A stretch of 64,000 nucleotides of DNA from Pachypanchax playfairii (lineage: Eukaryota > Chordata > Actinopteri > Cyprinodontiformes > Aplocheilidae). Of the stretch, positions 10,315 to 21,927 are shown one piece after another (the stretch's first letter is position 1; each line of letters starts with the position of its first letter). Below the pieces are notes generated by a model that saw nothing but the letters and a program-made list of their open reading frames with translations, had not been told where the DNA came from and ran no database searches. Both the position numbers and the translations under genes were made by a program. The stretch lies in the NCBI GenBank assembly GCA_006937955.1, contig SSNP01000248.1, positions 374,441 through 438,440 on the forward strand. The letters run 5' to 3'.

Positions 10315-10815
10315 CCCTGTAAGACCCAACCCATCAAAAAAATAACCAGAAAATTCGGATGTTTTGGAACGGAGCTGTTTATGAACCTTTATAAGAAAAT
10401 CCACTTATTATTCATTTTTTTTTGCTAAATCATGTTATTTATGATACATTTTTGCATCCCATTTAAAACACTGGCCGTTTTTACTGTTTGATTGTGATAT
10501 AAAGAACTAGTTACTTAATATGCATTCTTTCGATAGATTGTCTTTTTAAAAATGACTTTGATTTTTTATGTTACTGTTACCATAACTTCTCAAAACATTA
10601 GCAATGTGGCAAGTGGATCATTTACTGGGAACAACCATGTTAGAAATGATCAAAACTTAACTTGAGCTGCCTGTAGTGGCATTATAATCTACCATGGGAC
10701 AGAATGCATGCGTCATATCAGACACAACAGGTTTTTAAGACAAGTATTGGTCATGTTGATTAGATAGAGGACTCAGAAACTCATGTAGCTAATATGATAC
10801 AAATGGCATTAAAGT
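10315..10815 (-). mobile_element. piggyBac-like MITE, copy with internal insertion
   Basis: Begins CCCTGTAAGACCCAAC just after TTCA (a changed TTAA). It shares CTGGCCGTTTTTACTG, AAGTGGATCATTTACTGGGAACAACCATGTTAG and GATCAAAAC with the copy at 41126 (read in the opposite orientation). About 115 bp of unrelated sequence (about 10667-10781) interrupts it before the distal end ATGTAGCTAATATGATACAA. The right end is eroded. Confidence 0.65.
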
Positions 10816-10840
10816 CAAGGTTATTTATAGAGCACATTAA

Positions 10841-11419
10841 AAAGTCCCTTCCATTAAAAACAGTTTTTCTGAGGTTTCTGTTGAATATTTTAGCTCCACA
10901 GGTGTTCTTACCTTCATAGTGGGTGTGAAAACAGGTCAACAACTTCTCTTTTAGTTTTTATCTCTCAAACTGTGGTGATAAAACCCGAGTTCTCTCGAGT
11001 CCGAACAGCCTGTATCAGTTTTGTCACTACTCCTTTGTTCGTTAGTTTTCGGCAGCTACTGCAGTTGAAACCACGCCTAGCATGCTGCTGGCTAAAATGC
11101 TGTAGCATAAAGTATCAAACAGAAAGACACAACGTCTGACGTTACCATGCACAGCGGGGCAGGAAACAGTATTCTTTGCTCTCATAGGGTAGTTTGTTAG
11201 CCAATCAGAGTCCAGCAAATTCGAACAATGAATATGAACGAGCTGCTGACGAAGCAGCCTGATGGAAGGAGCCGGAACCACCTGAATTTTAACGCAGAGA
11301 GATTGAAAGGTCTGTTAATAAGTGTTTCCTGACGTTTTTTAGATATAAAATGTTTCATATTACTGGTTAGTATTTAAGAAATAACCACAAAGTCCTGAAA
11401 TTTGTATGAAATGGCCTCT
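10841..11419 (+). mobile_element. MITE-A, near-complete copy, 579 bp
   Basis: Flanked by TTAA at 10837-10840 and 11420-11423. The right terminus is AATGGCCTCT; the left has decayed to AAAGTCCCTT. Internal landmarks are TTCTTACCTTCATAGTGGG, CGCCTAGCATGCTGCTGG and CCAATCAGAGTCCAGCAAA. It is non-coding; frames over it are shadows. TTAA target choice and AGAGG ends suggest a Kolobok-type parent. Confidence 0.85.
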
Positions 11420-11423
11420 TTAA

Positions 11424-12161
11424 CATACAGCATGACAGCTGATCTTATAGGGTTAAAGCCTCTTGCTCCTGGGTAAATGTGTTGATGTTAGAGCCCTAGC
11501 ATTGAAATGTTCTTTGAACACATTTTAAACCTTTTGACACAGTCCAAATGTTGATACCTTGTGCTTTAATTTTAGGTGCACATTTATTTTCAACTACCAG
11601 ACCGTCACATCTGAGTGCTTTACTTCTCCTCATTATGTTGACTTTCCTCCATTACCTGAACTATAGCTTAGCTCTCTTTATTCCACACGAGTTTCCTGCT
11701 CAAGTGTCTTTGTTTTGGAAAAGGGAGATCCCACTTTAATGTCCAGTCTTCTCTAAAGAATCCAGCTTCTGATGCCTAATTCAAGTTCAGGAATCTAGAC
11801 ATATTGAATTAAAATATTGTTGTGGATTTAAAAATGTGACCTTAGACTTGCCTAAATTTTACCAAAGAACCGGGGATTATTTATTTATCAAATTTGGACA
11901 AAACAAATAGAATATTAGAACATTAGGAGTTAATACATCTGAAGTAAAAGCGGAAACATTTTTTTTTATTTTTTAAAAGGACCTGCTTTCATTTTCATCT
12001 GCAAATGTTTACAAACGTAAATATTTTGTGTTTAAATGTAAATGCAGTGTTTCGGTTGACTGAGTCCGACGTGTCTGTCTGTGTTCATCATGCTTCACTC
12101 CATAAGAAAGTTAATGTGAGTGGGTTACAAAATATAAAAAAAAGTTGAAATAATGTTGGAA

Positions 12162-12222
<61 letters not shown>

Positions 12223-13660
12223 CTACTTTATCTTTCACTTCAAACTGCTATTTGAATGTGATGCAACAAAAGCACAGTTACTGAGCACATAGCTTAGCTG
12301 TTGTTTGTCTTGCCCTCAAAAAAAGTGTGTTGGGCATCTTATCAAAGTACACGTTTGAAAATCTGAATTATCAGGTGAGTTTAAACAGGCATTGATTCAG
12401 AAAACAGACAGTAAACAAAAACATGAAGCTTGATTAGTTTTTCCTTCAGTTTGTTCTTTTTCTGCTGTCCGTCTTGTTTTTTCTGTCTGCTTGTTAGCAG
12501 AGTGCAGTAAATAGCTTTTTGTTCCAACATGAGCTTCAGCCTGTAACGTGGGTACTGACACAGATCTGCAGCTCACCATCAGCATGAAGGACTCAGACCT
12601 GCCTTGATGAGAACAACTGCATTGTGCACAGTGTGCACAGTGTACACTCACCACACACAAGGCAGATATGTCTGATGGTGGTTTATACAGCCTGTCTCTT
12701 ATTCTATATGATTAGCCCAGTCCTCAAAGTGTGTCAGCTTTGTTAATACACACAACGGGGGTTGAAAAAGAATAAATAGAAGAAAGGGAGAGTGGTGCAG
12801 ACAGAAAACACACTGACACACGGTTAATCTAAGAACGTACTGCCTGCCGGTCTTTTCAAAGATCCAAATATCTGACGTTCTTTTTTTGTTCCTCATTAGG
12901 CCATGTCTCACACAAGTTCTTATTGTCGAGAGTGTTTGATACTATTACATTTTGTTCTCGTTGATAGCAATTTGCATTTTCTTTAGTAAAACACGGAGCT
13001 CTGCGTGTCACTACAAAGCATTTTTTTTCTACAGCTCCTGTTCTGCACCTATGTTTCATTTCTGCTGGATTCCAAACTAATGTGGCCCTACCGCTGAGCA
13101 GGAAGGACTGCGTGGCCACGCCTACATAGACCTGTGATGAACACATAACGGGCCATCAGCCTGGACCATTCACTTACAGAGAACAATGTGGCATCTGATG
13201 TATTGGTGCAGGGTGGAGGTGAAATGAGAGATTTGGGCTGAAACAAGATCTTATCTTTAACTGAGCTTCTCCTCTTCCGTGAGATCTTCAATAGAAGAGC
13301 CTCATTATGGTGACACATTGCTAGAGAGAGAAGAAGAGATAAAGAAGACCTGCAACCTGCAGATGAATAAATCAAAGCTCAGAAGATAAGAAATCTGGTT
13401 GATCTACAGCTAAAAACATGCTGCTTCTGCTGTAATTGGTCTCTGTGGTGTTTAACCACATTAACTCTGTTAATGAAGCAACTTAAAACCTAAAAAAACA
13501 ACAAACTCTAAATAGTAACATATAGATATACATATATACACACAACTTTGAACATTTGGCTTCTAATGTGTGAACGCACCATTATGGAACAATCTATTGG
13601 GGCTTTTGGATTGTTTTTTTTTTTTTTTTTTTGCAGGTTCCTTCATTATTGTTATATTGT
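11424..13660. other. AT-rich non-coding sequence
   Basis: No transposon ends or recognisable protein. It holds the (AT)n array listed separately and a poly-T run at 13613-13632. The open frames at 12397-13375 lack motifs. Confidence 0.45.
12164..12214. repeat. (AT)n microsatellite, about 51 bp
   Basis: Uninterrupted alternating AT. Confidence 0.97.
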
Positions 13661-14098
13661 TCTCGTTGTTATGTTTGTGTTAAATGGGTGGAACTCAAAG
13701 TTTGAGAGATGGGTGACAGATGGCAGTTTATTCAAAGGGTACATAGTTAAGTGCAGAGTAGCCAGCAAAACTAAACAGGACACAGGCAGCATTTATTGCA
13801 GTCTTCACTGGAATGAGAAGGAAACTTGTCCATAAAGTTAGGCAGTCCAGGTCAGAAACAGGTAAACACTGGCAGCCAAGTCCACTGATCAAATCCAGAA
13901 ACGAAGCAATGGTCACTCAATGAAATGCGATGGGCAGGAGTACCAACAGGCGCTGAGGCAAAAGACGATGTCACAAAGTGGAAGACAGTTACAGATCCCA
14001 ATGACCAAAGTCCTCAGGGACACAAGGAACGCAAAGTTTACAGCTTGAAGAATCGCATCTCTACCAGACGCAGCAAAACAACACAGATGCATGTATAA
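13661..14098 (-). repeat. AG-rich LTR-like remnant
   Basis: On the minus strand it is CT-rich and contains AATAAA (plus-strand TTTATT near 13728) downstream of a long CT-rich stretch, like the poly(A) side of the solo LTRs in this window. No TG/CA ends or target duplication are found. Low confidence. Confidence 0.25.
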
Positions 14099-14400
14099 GG
14101 CTACGTTCAGACAGCACGCTGAAGTTACCAGATCAGATTTTTTTGCCCCTATACCTGTATCTGATTTTTTTATGTCAGCCTGAATGACACAGACCCGATT
14201 TTTTCAAATGCGACACCAGGCCACTTCAGCATGCGGTCCTAAATCCGATCTTTTTGCATATGACTTCAGTCTGAACCTGTAGGTTGCTTCCATCCGACCT
14301 GTACGTCATCAATAAGTGACATATGTGAATATTCTGCGTCAAGGACGCGGGAGCAAAAAGAAAGCAACAATAGTGGCTGATGACGCAGAGAACAGTCAAT
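14099..14400 (+). mobile_element. hAT-like MITE, one end only
   Basis: Starts GGCTACGTTCAGACAGCA and continues with repeated CAGATTTTTTTGCC / CCGATTTTTTC / CCGATCTTTTTGC blocks, a layout typical of fish hAT-derived MITEs (GGCTACGTTCACAC type). No matching inverted end is found downstream, so the right boundary is approximate. Confidence 0.5.
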
Positions 14401-15544
14401 GGCAAGATACCAATGTGTCTGAGTTAATCAATATTTAGGGAGACAGCTCTATTCAGGCTAAACTCGAGGGGTGTTATCGGAACCGCGCAGGTTTTTGAAA
14501 ACATTTCCAAAGAAATTGCAGTGCGCAGGTTTAAACGAACCTGCAGCTTCAATGCCAAAGAAAAATAAAAAGTTCGATCTAAATACAAGGAGGCACTTTT
14601 TCTTCTACTGTGCATGCATGACACATTCAAGACACATTACGTTCAGACCTTGGTGGTACCAGTGGTCATCAAAGCACTCAGTGCTATAACCCCAAACTGG
14701 AAGGGTGGCTCCAACAGATCTCGAGGTCAACATCAAAGATTTCTGTTTAAAACGAGCACAATTCCAGGAACAGTAGAGATACTGCACAGAGCTGGCAAGT
14801 TCCAAGGCCACTAGTAGAGGTCCCAAGATTGAAGCCAAAGTATTTATATGGAAGAAAAAGCAAAGAATAAGCAAAGCACATCACATGTTTAATTCTCAAT
14901 TTTAACAATATAATAAATTTGAATTACATTTCCAAACTCAAGTTGAAAACCTGATTCCAGTTTTTTTAATTATTGTTTTGCTGAAGGCCAAAACTGAGCA
15001 CCAGTATGGTGGAGAAAGGGGAACTTTAAATGTGACATAGTCAATACCAAAATTCTGAGTATTTTAAAACTGCTGATCTTCAGGGATTTTTCCCTTCAAC
15101 CAACTCTCAAATTTACAGACAATGGTTTGAAAGAGAGAAAACATACAACAAGCAGCAGCTGTGTGACAAAGCTACCTTGTTGATGTTGGAGGTTAGTGGA
15201 AAACGGGCTGGTTTCAGATGAGAGAAAGACAAAAGCAGCTAAAATGGCTGTTCTGTTCTGATTACACATGTTAAACCTGAAAGCAGATGATGCTGGTCCT
15301 TTGAGCTGAGAAGATGAAACTGAGGCTGCAGACTCATCCAAACTGGACAGTTTACTGGTAGAGTGAATCTTATCTGCATTATTCAGATGATCAGACCAGA
15401 ATCTGGTGTGCAAGAACATGAAGCGTGGATCCATTCTGCCTTACATTAGCAGTTCAGGCTGCTACTGGTGACCACGGTGTTCCATCTTCAGATGGCTGTT
15501 TCCAGCAGGATTCTGCATCATGCCACAACACTCAGATTATCATA
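14401..15544. other. No supported feature
   Basis: Non-coding sequence; paired overlapping frames at 14424-14874 and 15096-15434 carry no recognisable motifs. Confidence 0.4.
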
Positions 15545-16000
15545 GTTCACTGAACTCTATCAGCCTCCATAGTCTTATGTTTGTAGTTTGGTTTTAGTCC
15601 ATACTGTAAGTTCTTGGTTTTTGTTCTTGTTATCATCTAGTCTTCCTCTTTCTGTGATCTGTTGTTACTTTACTCATATTTTCCTCAGTTGCCTGACTTT
15701 TTTGGCTCAACATCAGTGTTTCATTCCATTGATTAGTTCCAGACACTCTCATTCCACAATTGCTCTTCTTCTGTATTTATTGCTTTTGGTTTCATTCACT
15801 CATTGTAATATTGTGCTGTTGTTTTCCACTGTGACCCTGTTGGTGCCTGCCAGCTCCCTGTGTCTCATTGATTACCTTTACATTTGGAAGTTTATTTTGC
15901 TGCAAGATCAGCATTTTCATTTTATTAAATACCTTTTCACCATAACCATCTGCCTCCAAGTCTATGAAAGATTGTTTCCTTTAAACAGGCTGAATGACTG
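15545..16000 (+). repeat. CT-rich LTR-like remnant
   Basis: A CT-rich strand with GATTAGTTCC, then TTTTATTAAATACC near 15920 as a possible poly(A) signal. This resembles the orientation-matched layout of the 32239 LTR. The 137-codon frame at 15588-16001 is hydrophobic only because the strand is T-rich. No LTR termini were located. Confidence 0.3.
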
Positions 16001-16439
16001 ATTAAAAGCCTCAAGGCACCTTTGATACCGATTAAGGTTAAACATTCAGTTTAAAACATACTATAATGCTGGATCAAACGTCGTAGTATGTCTTTTCTAT
16101 TTTATTTTTTTTTCAGGAGAAATGAAGCAAGTGTCAATAAGCAGGAAGCATCAACAAAACACAAAATCACACAGCCAAACCAAACTGTGTGTATTTACAG
16201 ATTCAGGTGAAACTTACTAAACACTGAAAGCTTATTGATAAAGATCAGAAGATTATTTCACAGTTTATATGCATTTTTAATGTGTTAAGTATTTCACTCA
16301 CAGAATGTTACAGCTCTCCAGCGGTCACAGGGCGAGAGGAAGGGGACACTCCCTCAGCTACTGTAACACATAAAGGAAACTGCATGGGGAATTTTCAAAA
16401 GAATGCTTAATTTTAACCAGAACTAGATAAAAGGATTGC
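16001..16439. other. No supported feature
   Basis: AT-rich non-coding sequence. Confidence 0.4.
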
Positions 16440-16650
16440 CAGCAGATAAGAAAAGAGCAAAGCTGGATCCTCCAGCTCGGGGTACAGGTGGATCTTACAG
16501 GCTTTACTGATACATTAGCCAGATGCCCCCAGTTACTAATTATCACTCACCTGGGGACCAAGCAAACACACACACACACACTCACACAGAGTGAGAGAGA
16601 GCGAGAGAGAGAGCAGAACCCTGGGTGTAGGCCTGGGGTAAGAACACCCT
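16440..16650 (+). repeat. Dispersed repeat, copy 1 (with CA/GA tracts)
   Basis: Shares GGATCCT and then AATTATCACTCACCTGGGGACC with 18250-18400, followed in both by CA-rich sequence and a GAGAGCAG motif. Here the CA and GA runs are expanded (about 16563-16613). Possibly the U3 part of an LTR family; no ends seen. Confidence 0.55.
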
Positions 16651-16917
16651 CCTCATCAAAACATTGTCCCAATTGGACCACGTTATCTTAAAAACGTCAA
16701 AATCCAAAAATACAACTCTTACTTTGAGTATCATTTTATACATACACTCTTAAATTCCACAAATTACTTCACCTTCTGGAATTTTTATCTTTTCATTCCT
16801 GAACTTCCATCCCGTCTCAGCCGCAGTTTGAGGTAATTTGAGAGAGATGTTCATTTCAAAGAGATAAAATTGCAACATGGAGCTCTAAATAATTCTTCTG
16901 CTATTACATTGTCTATT

Positions 16918-17165
16918 TACTGCCACCAAGGAGGTAATGTTTTCGCTGGCATTGGTTGTTCGTTTTTCTCTAAGCAACATAACTTGAAAAATTGTGGACG
17001 GATTTTCATGAATTTTTTAAGAAATTATCTAGAATAGGTCAAGAAAACAATAATTTGATTTTGGGGGTGACCCAGGTCACTATGTGGATCCAATCATTTT
17101 TTAAAATATTCTATAAATTGGGAAATAGGGCCATCTACAGTGCATGTGACTGCAAGGCCACAATA
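16918..17165 (+). repeat. Conserved dispersed repeat (AGCAACATAACTTGAAAAAT type)
   Basis: Contains GGAGGTAATGTTTTCG, AGCAACATAACTTGAAAAAT, GGACGGATTTTCATGAA and GGTGACCCAGGTCAC in order. I recognise this string of motifs as a dispersed repeat in fish and other aquatic animals but cannot name its superfamily. No terminal repeats are clear. Confidence 0.5.
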
Positions 17166-17205
17166 AGTTTGACCAGCATTCTATAACTGTTCTTTAATTG
17201 TTTAA

Positions 17206-17816
17206 AGGTGATATACCCGATTTCAAATTGCCTAGCTTAGAATGTCAACAAATGTAAACAAAGTCACAGAACTCTCGCCCCTCCCACCGGGTAGAATTCC
17301 TAAGCCACGCCCCCCCCAGGTTTGGAAACACACGTAGCCCCAGAAGACGACAGAGTGCAAGACACTGGTCCGCAGTTCATTCAAGTACCGTAACATGGCA
17401 GAATCACCGGTAAGTGAAAACAATATAACAACGAACAACTGACATTAATTGTTACCTTATTCAGAACCTGATGCGGAACCAGCCGGCGGCTGTTTCTCCT
17501 GCTGTGACATGGTAGAGCGGTGAACACTCCCAGCAGTGGTGTTCTGCCATAATATGTCTCAGTGTTTTAGGAGCACAGAAGCCAAATAAATGCGGAAGTC
17601 CGTATGACTGGAGAGACTGTCCAATCATTCCTTTCAGACCGAACCATTTGATTGGTTGATGTTTTTAGACAAATACGAGAGAACTACTTAATTATTTTTT
17701 TTCGTTTATTTTTATCTTTACAACATATTTTTATCCATGCTGTGTTAAAACATTTTTAATGGGCATGATAAAAGACACGTTAAGCTAATTTGTTATGCAA
17801 ATTAAGGATAGCAGCT
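17206..17816 (+). mobile_element. TTAA-flanked element with relic first exon, 611 bp
   Basis: Flanked by TTAA (17202-17205 and 17817-17820). Ends are AGGTGATATACC and, reverse complemented, AGCTGCTATCC. Both are followed within about 30 bp by a TAGCTTA motif, so they form an imperfect inverted repeat. Inside, ACATGGCAGAATCACCG (17393-17409) is an ATG with four further codons that run straight into a GTAAGT splice donor. This looks like the start of a lost transposase gene. A Kolobok-type parent is inferred from the target and AG ends. Confidence 0.65.
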
Positions 17817-17820
17817 TTAA

Positions 17821-18249
17821 GTGTTCTTTGAACACTGCTTCAAAAATTCCTCTGACGGAGATTCAAGCTCTTCAGCTGACACGACCAACAAATGAGCAGA
17901 ATTAGACTGAACAAGTTACAGCAGCAAAAAATGTTGATATTATTGCACAAACTAACCATATACTAAACCAAACTCCCCTCTAATTGCATAACCAGATTAG
18001 TTTAACTCAACTCTACTCTTCAGAGGTCAGGCAGGACAGGTACTTGAGCACTAAATACCGATAATGTGATAAACTGACCAGTGAGCTGGCAACTTCATCA
18101 GAACCATGTTTTCCATTTTACAAAGGAGCAAACAGCTTCCATGAACTCTTCCCCAAAACTCTCATCAACAAACTGACTATTTTATTAAACTTACCAGAAA
18201 AGAACTGAAACAAAATATAAGACTACCTCAAGATGAGAGCGAGGGTGCA
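17821..18249. other. No supported feature
   Basis: Non-coding, AT-rich. Confidence 0.4.
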
Positions 18250-18400
18250 AATGGATCCTGGGTAGAGGTGGACCGGATTCTCTGATGGCAATGAGCCACT
18301 GGCTCTAGTTACCAATTATCACTCACCTGGGGACCTGCAAACATACACACGTACCTACACAGAGAGCAGGACCAAATATAAAGGCTTGGACTTGTAACAG
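18250..18400 (+). repeat. Dispersed repeat, copy 2, with TATA-like motif
   Basis: Second copy of the 16440 repeat. After the shared ATTATCACTCACCTGGGGACC block it runs into ACCAAATATAAAGGCTTGG, a TATA-box-like context that would fit an LTR promoter on the plus strand. Confidence 0.5.
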
Positions 18401-18974
18401 AGAACACAAAACCTAGACAGCACCATTTTTTTATTCTGATCATTTGGACTGTGCCTGTGTTGTCTGTGTTGACACAATGTAACCAGATACATGATGTATA
18501 AAAGCAGCCATCAAAGGCTGCAGAGAGAGCACCAGAGGGGTCCTTCAGGCATAACATACTGACACCGTCCATCCCCTCTCTACACAGGTTGGTGAAACAA
18601 TGTTGTGACTGACTGGACACAAAAAGAAAAATATGACATTCTGAGTGCAACTATATTTCAAATAGAATCAGGATAAACTGTAAACAAATTAAAACACTTC
18701 AGACTGAACCACTACAAGAATGACAAAAAAATATTCACATGGATGTCAAAGCAAATGTCCTTTTTTCATAATGAGATGTCATTCAAAGTTTATCCAGTAT
18801 TCTTGTTTATGGCGAGTGTATCCTGTTTGTTATTTAGGCATATTTTTATGATCTTTCCCTAATATTTTCTATATAAAAGCCCTCTGAGTCCTTATCGGCC
18901 ATTGTTGGGTCCTTCTCCTCTGGGTGTGTCCAAACATTTGCCCGTCGCTCTGACAACGTGAAGAAAGTAAAATA
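18401..18974. other. No supported feature
   Basis: Non-coding; the minus-strand frame at 18309-18650 has no recognisable motif. Confidence 0.4.
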
Positions 18975-19150
18975 CAGTGGTCGATGGTTTTATGCACAAC
19001 CTCGGTGCAGCAGTTTTGTGCATATTTGGGTTGTGTGCAATTATCCGTCGGTGGTCATTTGGACTGTAAACACGGGTATCAGTGTTCAATATTGATAACA
19101 GATAATTGGAAATGATGTAATAACGCAACTACAATATATTGGGAGAATAA
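18975..19150 (+). mobile_element. Tigger-like element, left end only
   Basis: Begins CAGTGGTCGATGGTTTTATG after TA. It shares GCAGTTTTGTGCATAT with the terminus near 4440 of the element at 2875-4464. The other end is missing. Confidence 0.55.
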
Positions 19151-19239
19151 AACTCTCAAAACAGACCGAGTTATATACTTGTTGAGCGGATCCAATATAA
19201 CACTGGTAACAGATGCGCCAGTTACGCGTGCGCATGGTC

Positions 19240-19515
19240 GCGGTTTTTTATCTCCCAAACTACGCAGGTGGTGATAAAACCCGCGTTCAAATGGTCTGTA
19301 CCTGTTTCGTCACTACTCCTTTGCTCATTTGTATTCATCAGCTACGGCAGTTGAAACAACGCCTAGCATGCTGCTGGCTAAAAGCTGTAGCATAAGACGT
19401 ATCAAATCGGAAGAGAGAACGTCTGATATTGCCATGCGCAGCGGGGAAGGAAACAGGAAGCCTTGCCTATTTAAAAATAACCACAAAGCCCTGAAATTTG
19501 TATGAAATGGCCTCT
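19240..19515 (+). mobile_element. MITE-A, partial copy
   Basis: Retains the core (GCCTAGCATGCTGCTGGC) and the right terminus AATGGCCTCT before TTAA at 19516-19519. The left third is absent and an internal deletion joins GCCTTGCC to ATTTAAAAATAACC. Confidence 0.8.
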
Positions 19516-19594
19516 TTAATACAGTTTTGTTTTCAGCTCCTGATAGTAATTTAAGGAAGAGAAGTTGCAGGTGGCATTTCAGACCTAAAGGCTC

Positions 19595-19625
19595 TATCCA
19601 TCCATCCATCCATCCATCCATCCAT
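19595..19625 (-). repeat. (ATCC)n tail of a dispersed repeat
   Basis: A short TCCA array followed by TTTTCTAAACCCAC, the reverse complement of the TTTAGAAAATGGATGG tails seen at 40560 and 52370. It marks the 3' end of the same repeat class. Confidence 0.7.
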
Positions 19626-20325
19626 TTTCTAAACCCACTTTTTTCTGTCCAGTGAGCCACTAGCTACGTTTACATGCGCCAATTTTCCCCAATCTGATTA
19701 AAATCTTGGTCGATCGGAATTCCCAAATCCCTGTTTACATGGACACTAACTGAAATGATCTGATCATGCCATGAGTACACATGCACCAAGCACTCGATCA
19801 GGTTAAATGAGTTGAGCATGCGCACAGCGAGTTGTCTTTCCGGGGGAAGAAAAAAAAGTAAACAAACTCCGTCCTTTCTGCACGTCTTTTCCGCCCCATC
19901 GTGTGCTTGAGCTGACTCACGTTTTCCCCAATATGGACCCTCTGCAGGTGATTACCTTTATGTTTGGGTTTTTACTGGTCGCATTAACCAAGCTAGAGGC
20001 TGAATACATATACTGCTCCTCCGACGGTTTTCTCAAGCCCATCCAGAGATATTTAACCAGTACTTTGGTGATTCTCCTGCTGGCCTGTAGATCTGTAAAC
20101 ATTTATTTAGGTTTACTATTATATAACTGACTTCTTTTTTGGTTTTGGTTTTCTCCACCACAGGAGAGGAGAGCAGGATGACAGGATGACTGCGCCAGCA
20201 GACCACTTCTGTTTACTTCCCGCTATGTTTTCTATTTGGGTCTGCGAAAGCGGAAAGACGTCACGCTGAAGTTGTACGCGTGCGCAGTGGGCTTTTTTCA
20301 CCCTTTCTTTCCGAATGGGTGTATA

Positions 20326-21927
20326 CAGTGGGGCAAAAAAGTATTTAGTCAGCCACCAATTGTGTAAGTTCTCCCACTTAAAAAGATCAGAGAGGCCTGT
20401 AATTTTCATCATAGGTATACCTCAACTATGAGAGACAAAATGAGGAAAAAAAATCCAGAAAATCACATTGTCTGATTTTTAAAGAATTTATTTGCAAATT
20501 ATGGTGGAAAATAAGTATTTGGTCAATAACAAAAGTTAATCTCAATACTTTGTTATATAGCCTTTGTTGGCAATGACAGAGGTCAAACGTTTTCTGTAAG
20601 TCTTCACAAGGTTTTCACACACTGTTGCTGGTATTTTGGCCCATTCCTCCATGCAGATCTCCTCTAGAGCAGTGATGTTTTGGGGCTGACGCTGGGCAAC
20701 ACGGACTTTCAACTCCCTCCAGAAATTTTCTATGGGGTTGAGATCTGGAGACTGGCTAGGCCACTCCAGGACCTTGAAATGCTTCTTACGAAGCCACTCC
20801 TTCGTTGCCCGGGCGGTGTGTTTGGGATCATTGTCATGCTGAAAGACCCAGCCACGTCTCATTTTCAATGCCCTTGCTGATGGAAGGAGGTTTTCACTCA
20901 AAATCTTACGATACATGGCCCCATTCATTCTTTCCTTTACACGGATCAGTCGTCCTGGTCCCCTTGCAGAAAAACAGCCCCAAAGCATGATGTTTCCACC
21001 CCCATGCTTTACAGTAGGTATGGTGTTCTTTGGATCCAACTCAGCATTCTTTCCCCTCCAAACACGATAAGTTGAGTTTCTACCAAAAAGTTCTATTTTG
21101 GTTTCATCTGACCATATGATGTTCTCCCAATCCTCTTCTGGATCATCCAAATGCTCTCTAGCAAACCGCAGACGGGCCTGGACGTGTCCTGGCTTCAGCA
21201 GGGGGACACGTCTGGCACTGCAGGATTTGAGTCCCTGGCGGCGTAGTGTGTTACTGATGGTAGCCTTTGTTACTTTGGTCCCAGCTCTCTGCAGGTCATT
21301 CACTAGGTCCCTCCGTGTGGTTCTGGGATTTTTGCTCACCGTTCTTGTGATCATTTTGACCCCACGGGGTGAGATCTTGCGTGGAGCCCCAGATCGAGGG
21401 AGATTATCAGTGGTCTTGTATGTCTTCCATTTTCTAATAATTGCTCCCACAGTTGATTTCTTCACACCAAGCTGCTTACCTATTGCAGATTCAGTCTTCC
21501 CAGCCTGGTGAAGGTCTACAATTTTGTTTCTGGTGTCCTTTGACAGCTCTTTGGTCTTGGCCATAGTGGAGTTTGGAGCGTGACTGTTTGAGGTTGTGGA
21601 CAGGTGTCTTTTATACTGATAACGAGTTCACACAGGTGCCATTAATACAGGTAACGAGTGGAGGACCGAGGAGCCTCTTAAAGAAGTTACAGGTCTGTGA
21701 AAGCCAGAAATCTTACTTGTTTGTAGGTGACCAAATACTTATTTTCCACCATAATTTGCAAATAAATTCTTTAAAAATCAGACAATGTGATTTTCTGGAT
21801 TTTTTTTCCTCATTTTGTCTCTCATAGTTGAGGTATACCTATGATGAAAATTACAGGCCTCTCTGATCTTTTTAAGTGGGAGAACTTACACAATTGGTGG
21901 CTGACTAAATACTTTTTTGCCCCACTG
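20326..21927 (-). mobile_element. Tc1-like transposon, complete, perfect 200-bp terminal repeats
   Basis: Bounded by TA duplications at 20324-20325 and 21928-21929. The terminal inverted repeats, 20326-20525 and 21728-21927, appear identical over all 200 bp and start CAGTGGGGCAAAAAAGTATT. The length (1,602 bp) and intact transposase make this the youngest-looking element in the window. It sits inside the hAT-like MITE at 19661-22104. Confidence 0.96.
20542..21564 (-). CDS. Tc1-like transposase, intact, 340 residues
   Basis: The enzyme excises and reinserts its own transposon at TA dinucleotides by a DDE mechanism in the nucleus. Residues 1-60 hold the first helix-turn-helix (AIGKQLGVKKSTVGAIIRKW) and a GAPRK AT-hook-like linker at 59-63. 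Residues 65-125 hold the second DNA-binding fold ending ARRVPLLKP. The catalytic triad is visible as Asp153 (WSDE), Asp244 (QHDNDPKH) and Glu279 (NPIENFW), a DD34E spacing. A Gly-rich HGGGNIMLWG lies at 187-196. Length equals the usual family size and the frame has no stop or shift. The start is the only upstream Met fitting the family N-terminus (MAKTKEL). It is transcribed toward lower coordinates and lies wholly between the inverted repeats. The plus-strand frames within it are shadows. Confidence 0.97.
   Translation of the reverse strand: MAKTKELSKDTRNKIVDLHQAGKTESAIGKQLGVKKSTVGAIIRKWKTYKTTDNLPRSGAPRKISPRGVKMITRTVSKNPRTTRRDLVNDLQRAGTKVTKATISNTLRRQGLKSCSARRVPLLKPGHVQARLRFAREHLDDPEEDWENIIWSDETKIELFGRNSTYRVWRGKNAELDPKNTIPTVKHGGGNIMLWGCFSARGPGRLIRVKERMNGAMYRKILSENLLPSARALKMRRGWVFQHDNDPKHTARATKEWLRKKHFKVLEWPSQSPDLNPIENFWRELKVRVAQRQPQNITALEEICMEEWAKIPATVCENLVKTYRKRLTSVIANKGYITKY

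Noticed and set aside
15588..16001. 137-codon hydrophobic frame resembling a membrane protein
   Set aside because: The strand is T-rich, which gives Leu/Phe/Ser-rich translation; the region looks like an LTR remnant and has no domain.
20680..21511. Plus-strand frames within the Tc1 element
   Set aside because: They are shadows of the intact minus-strand transposase.
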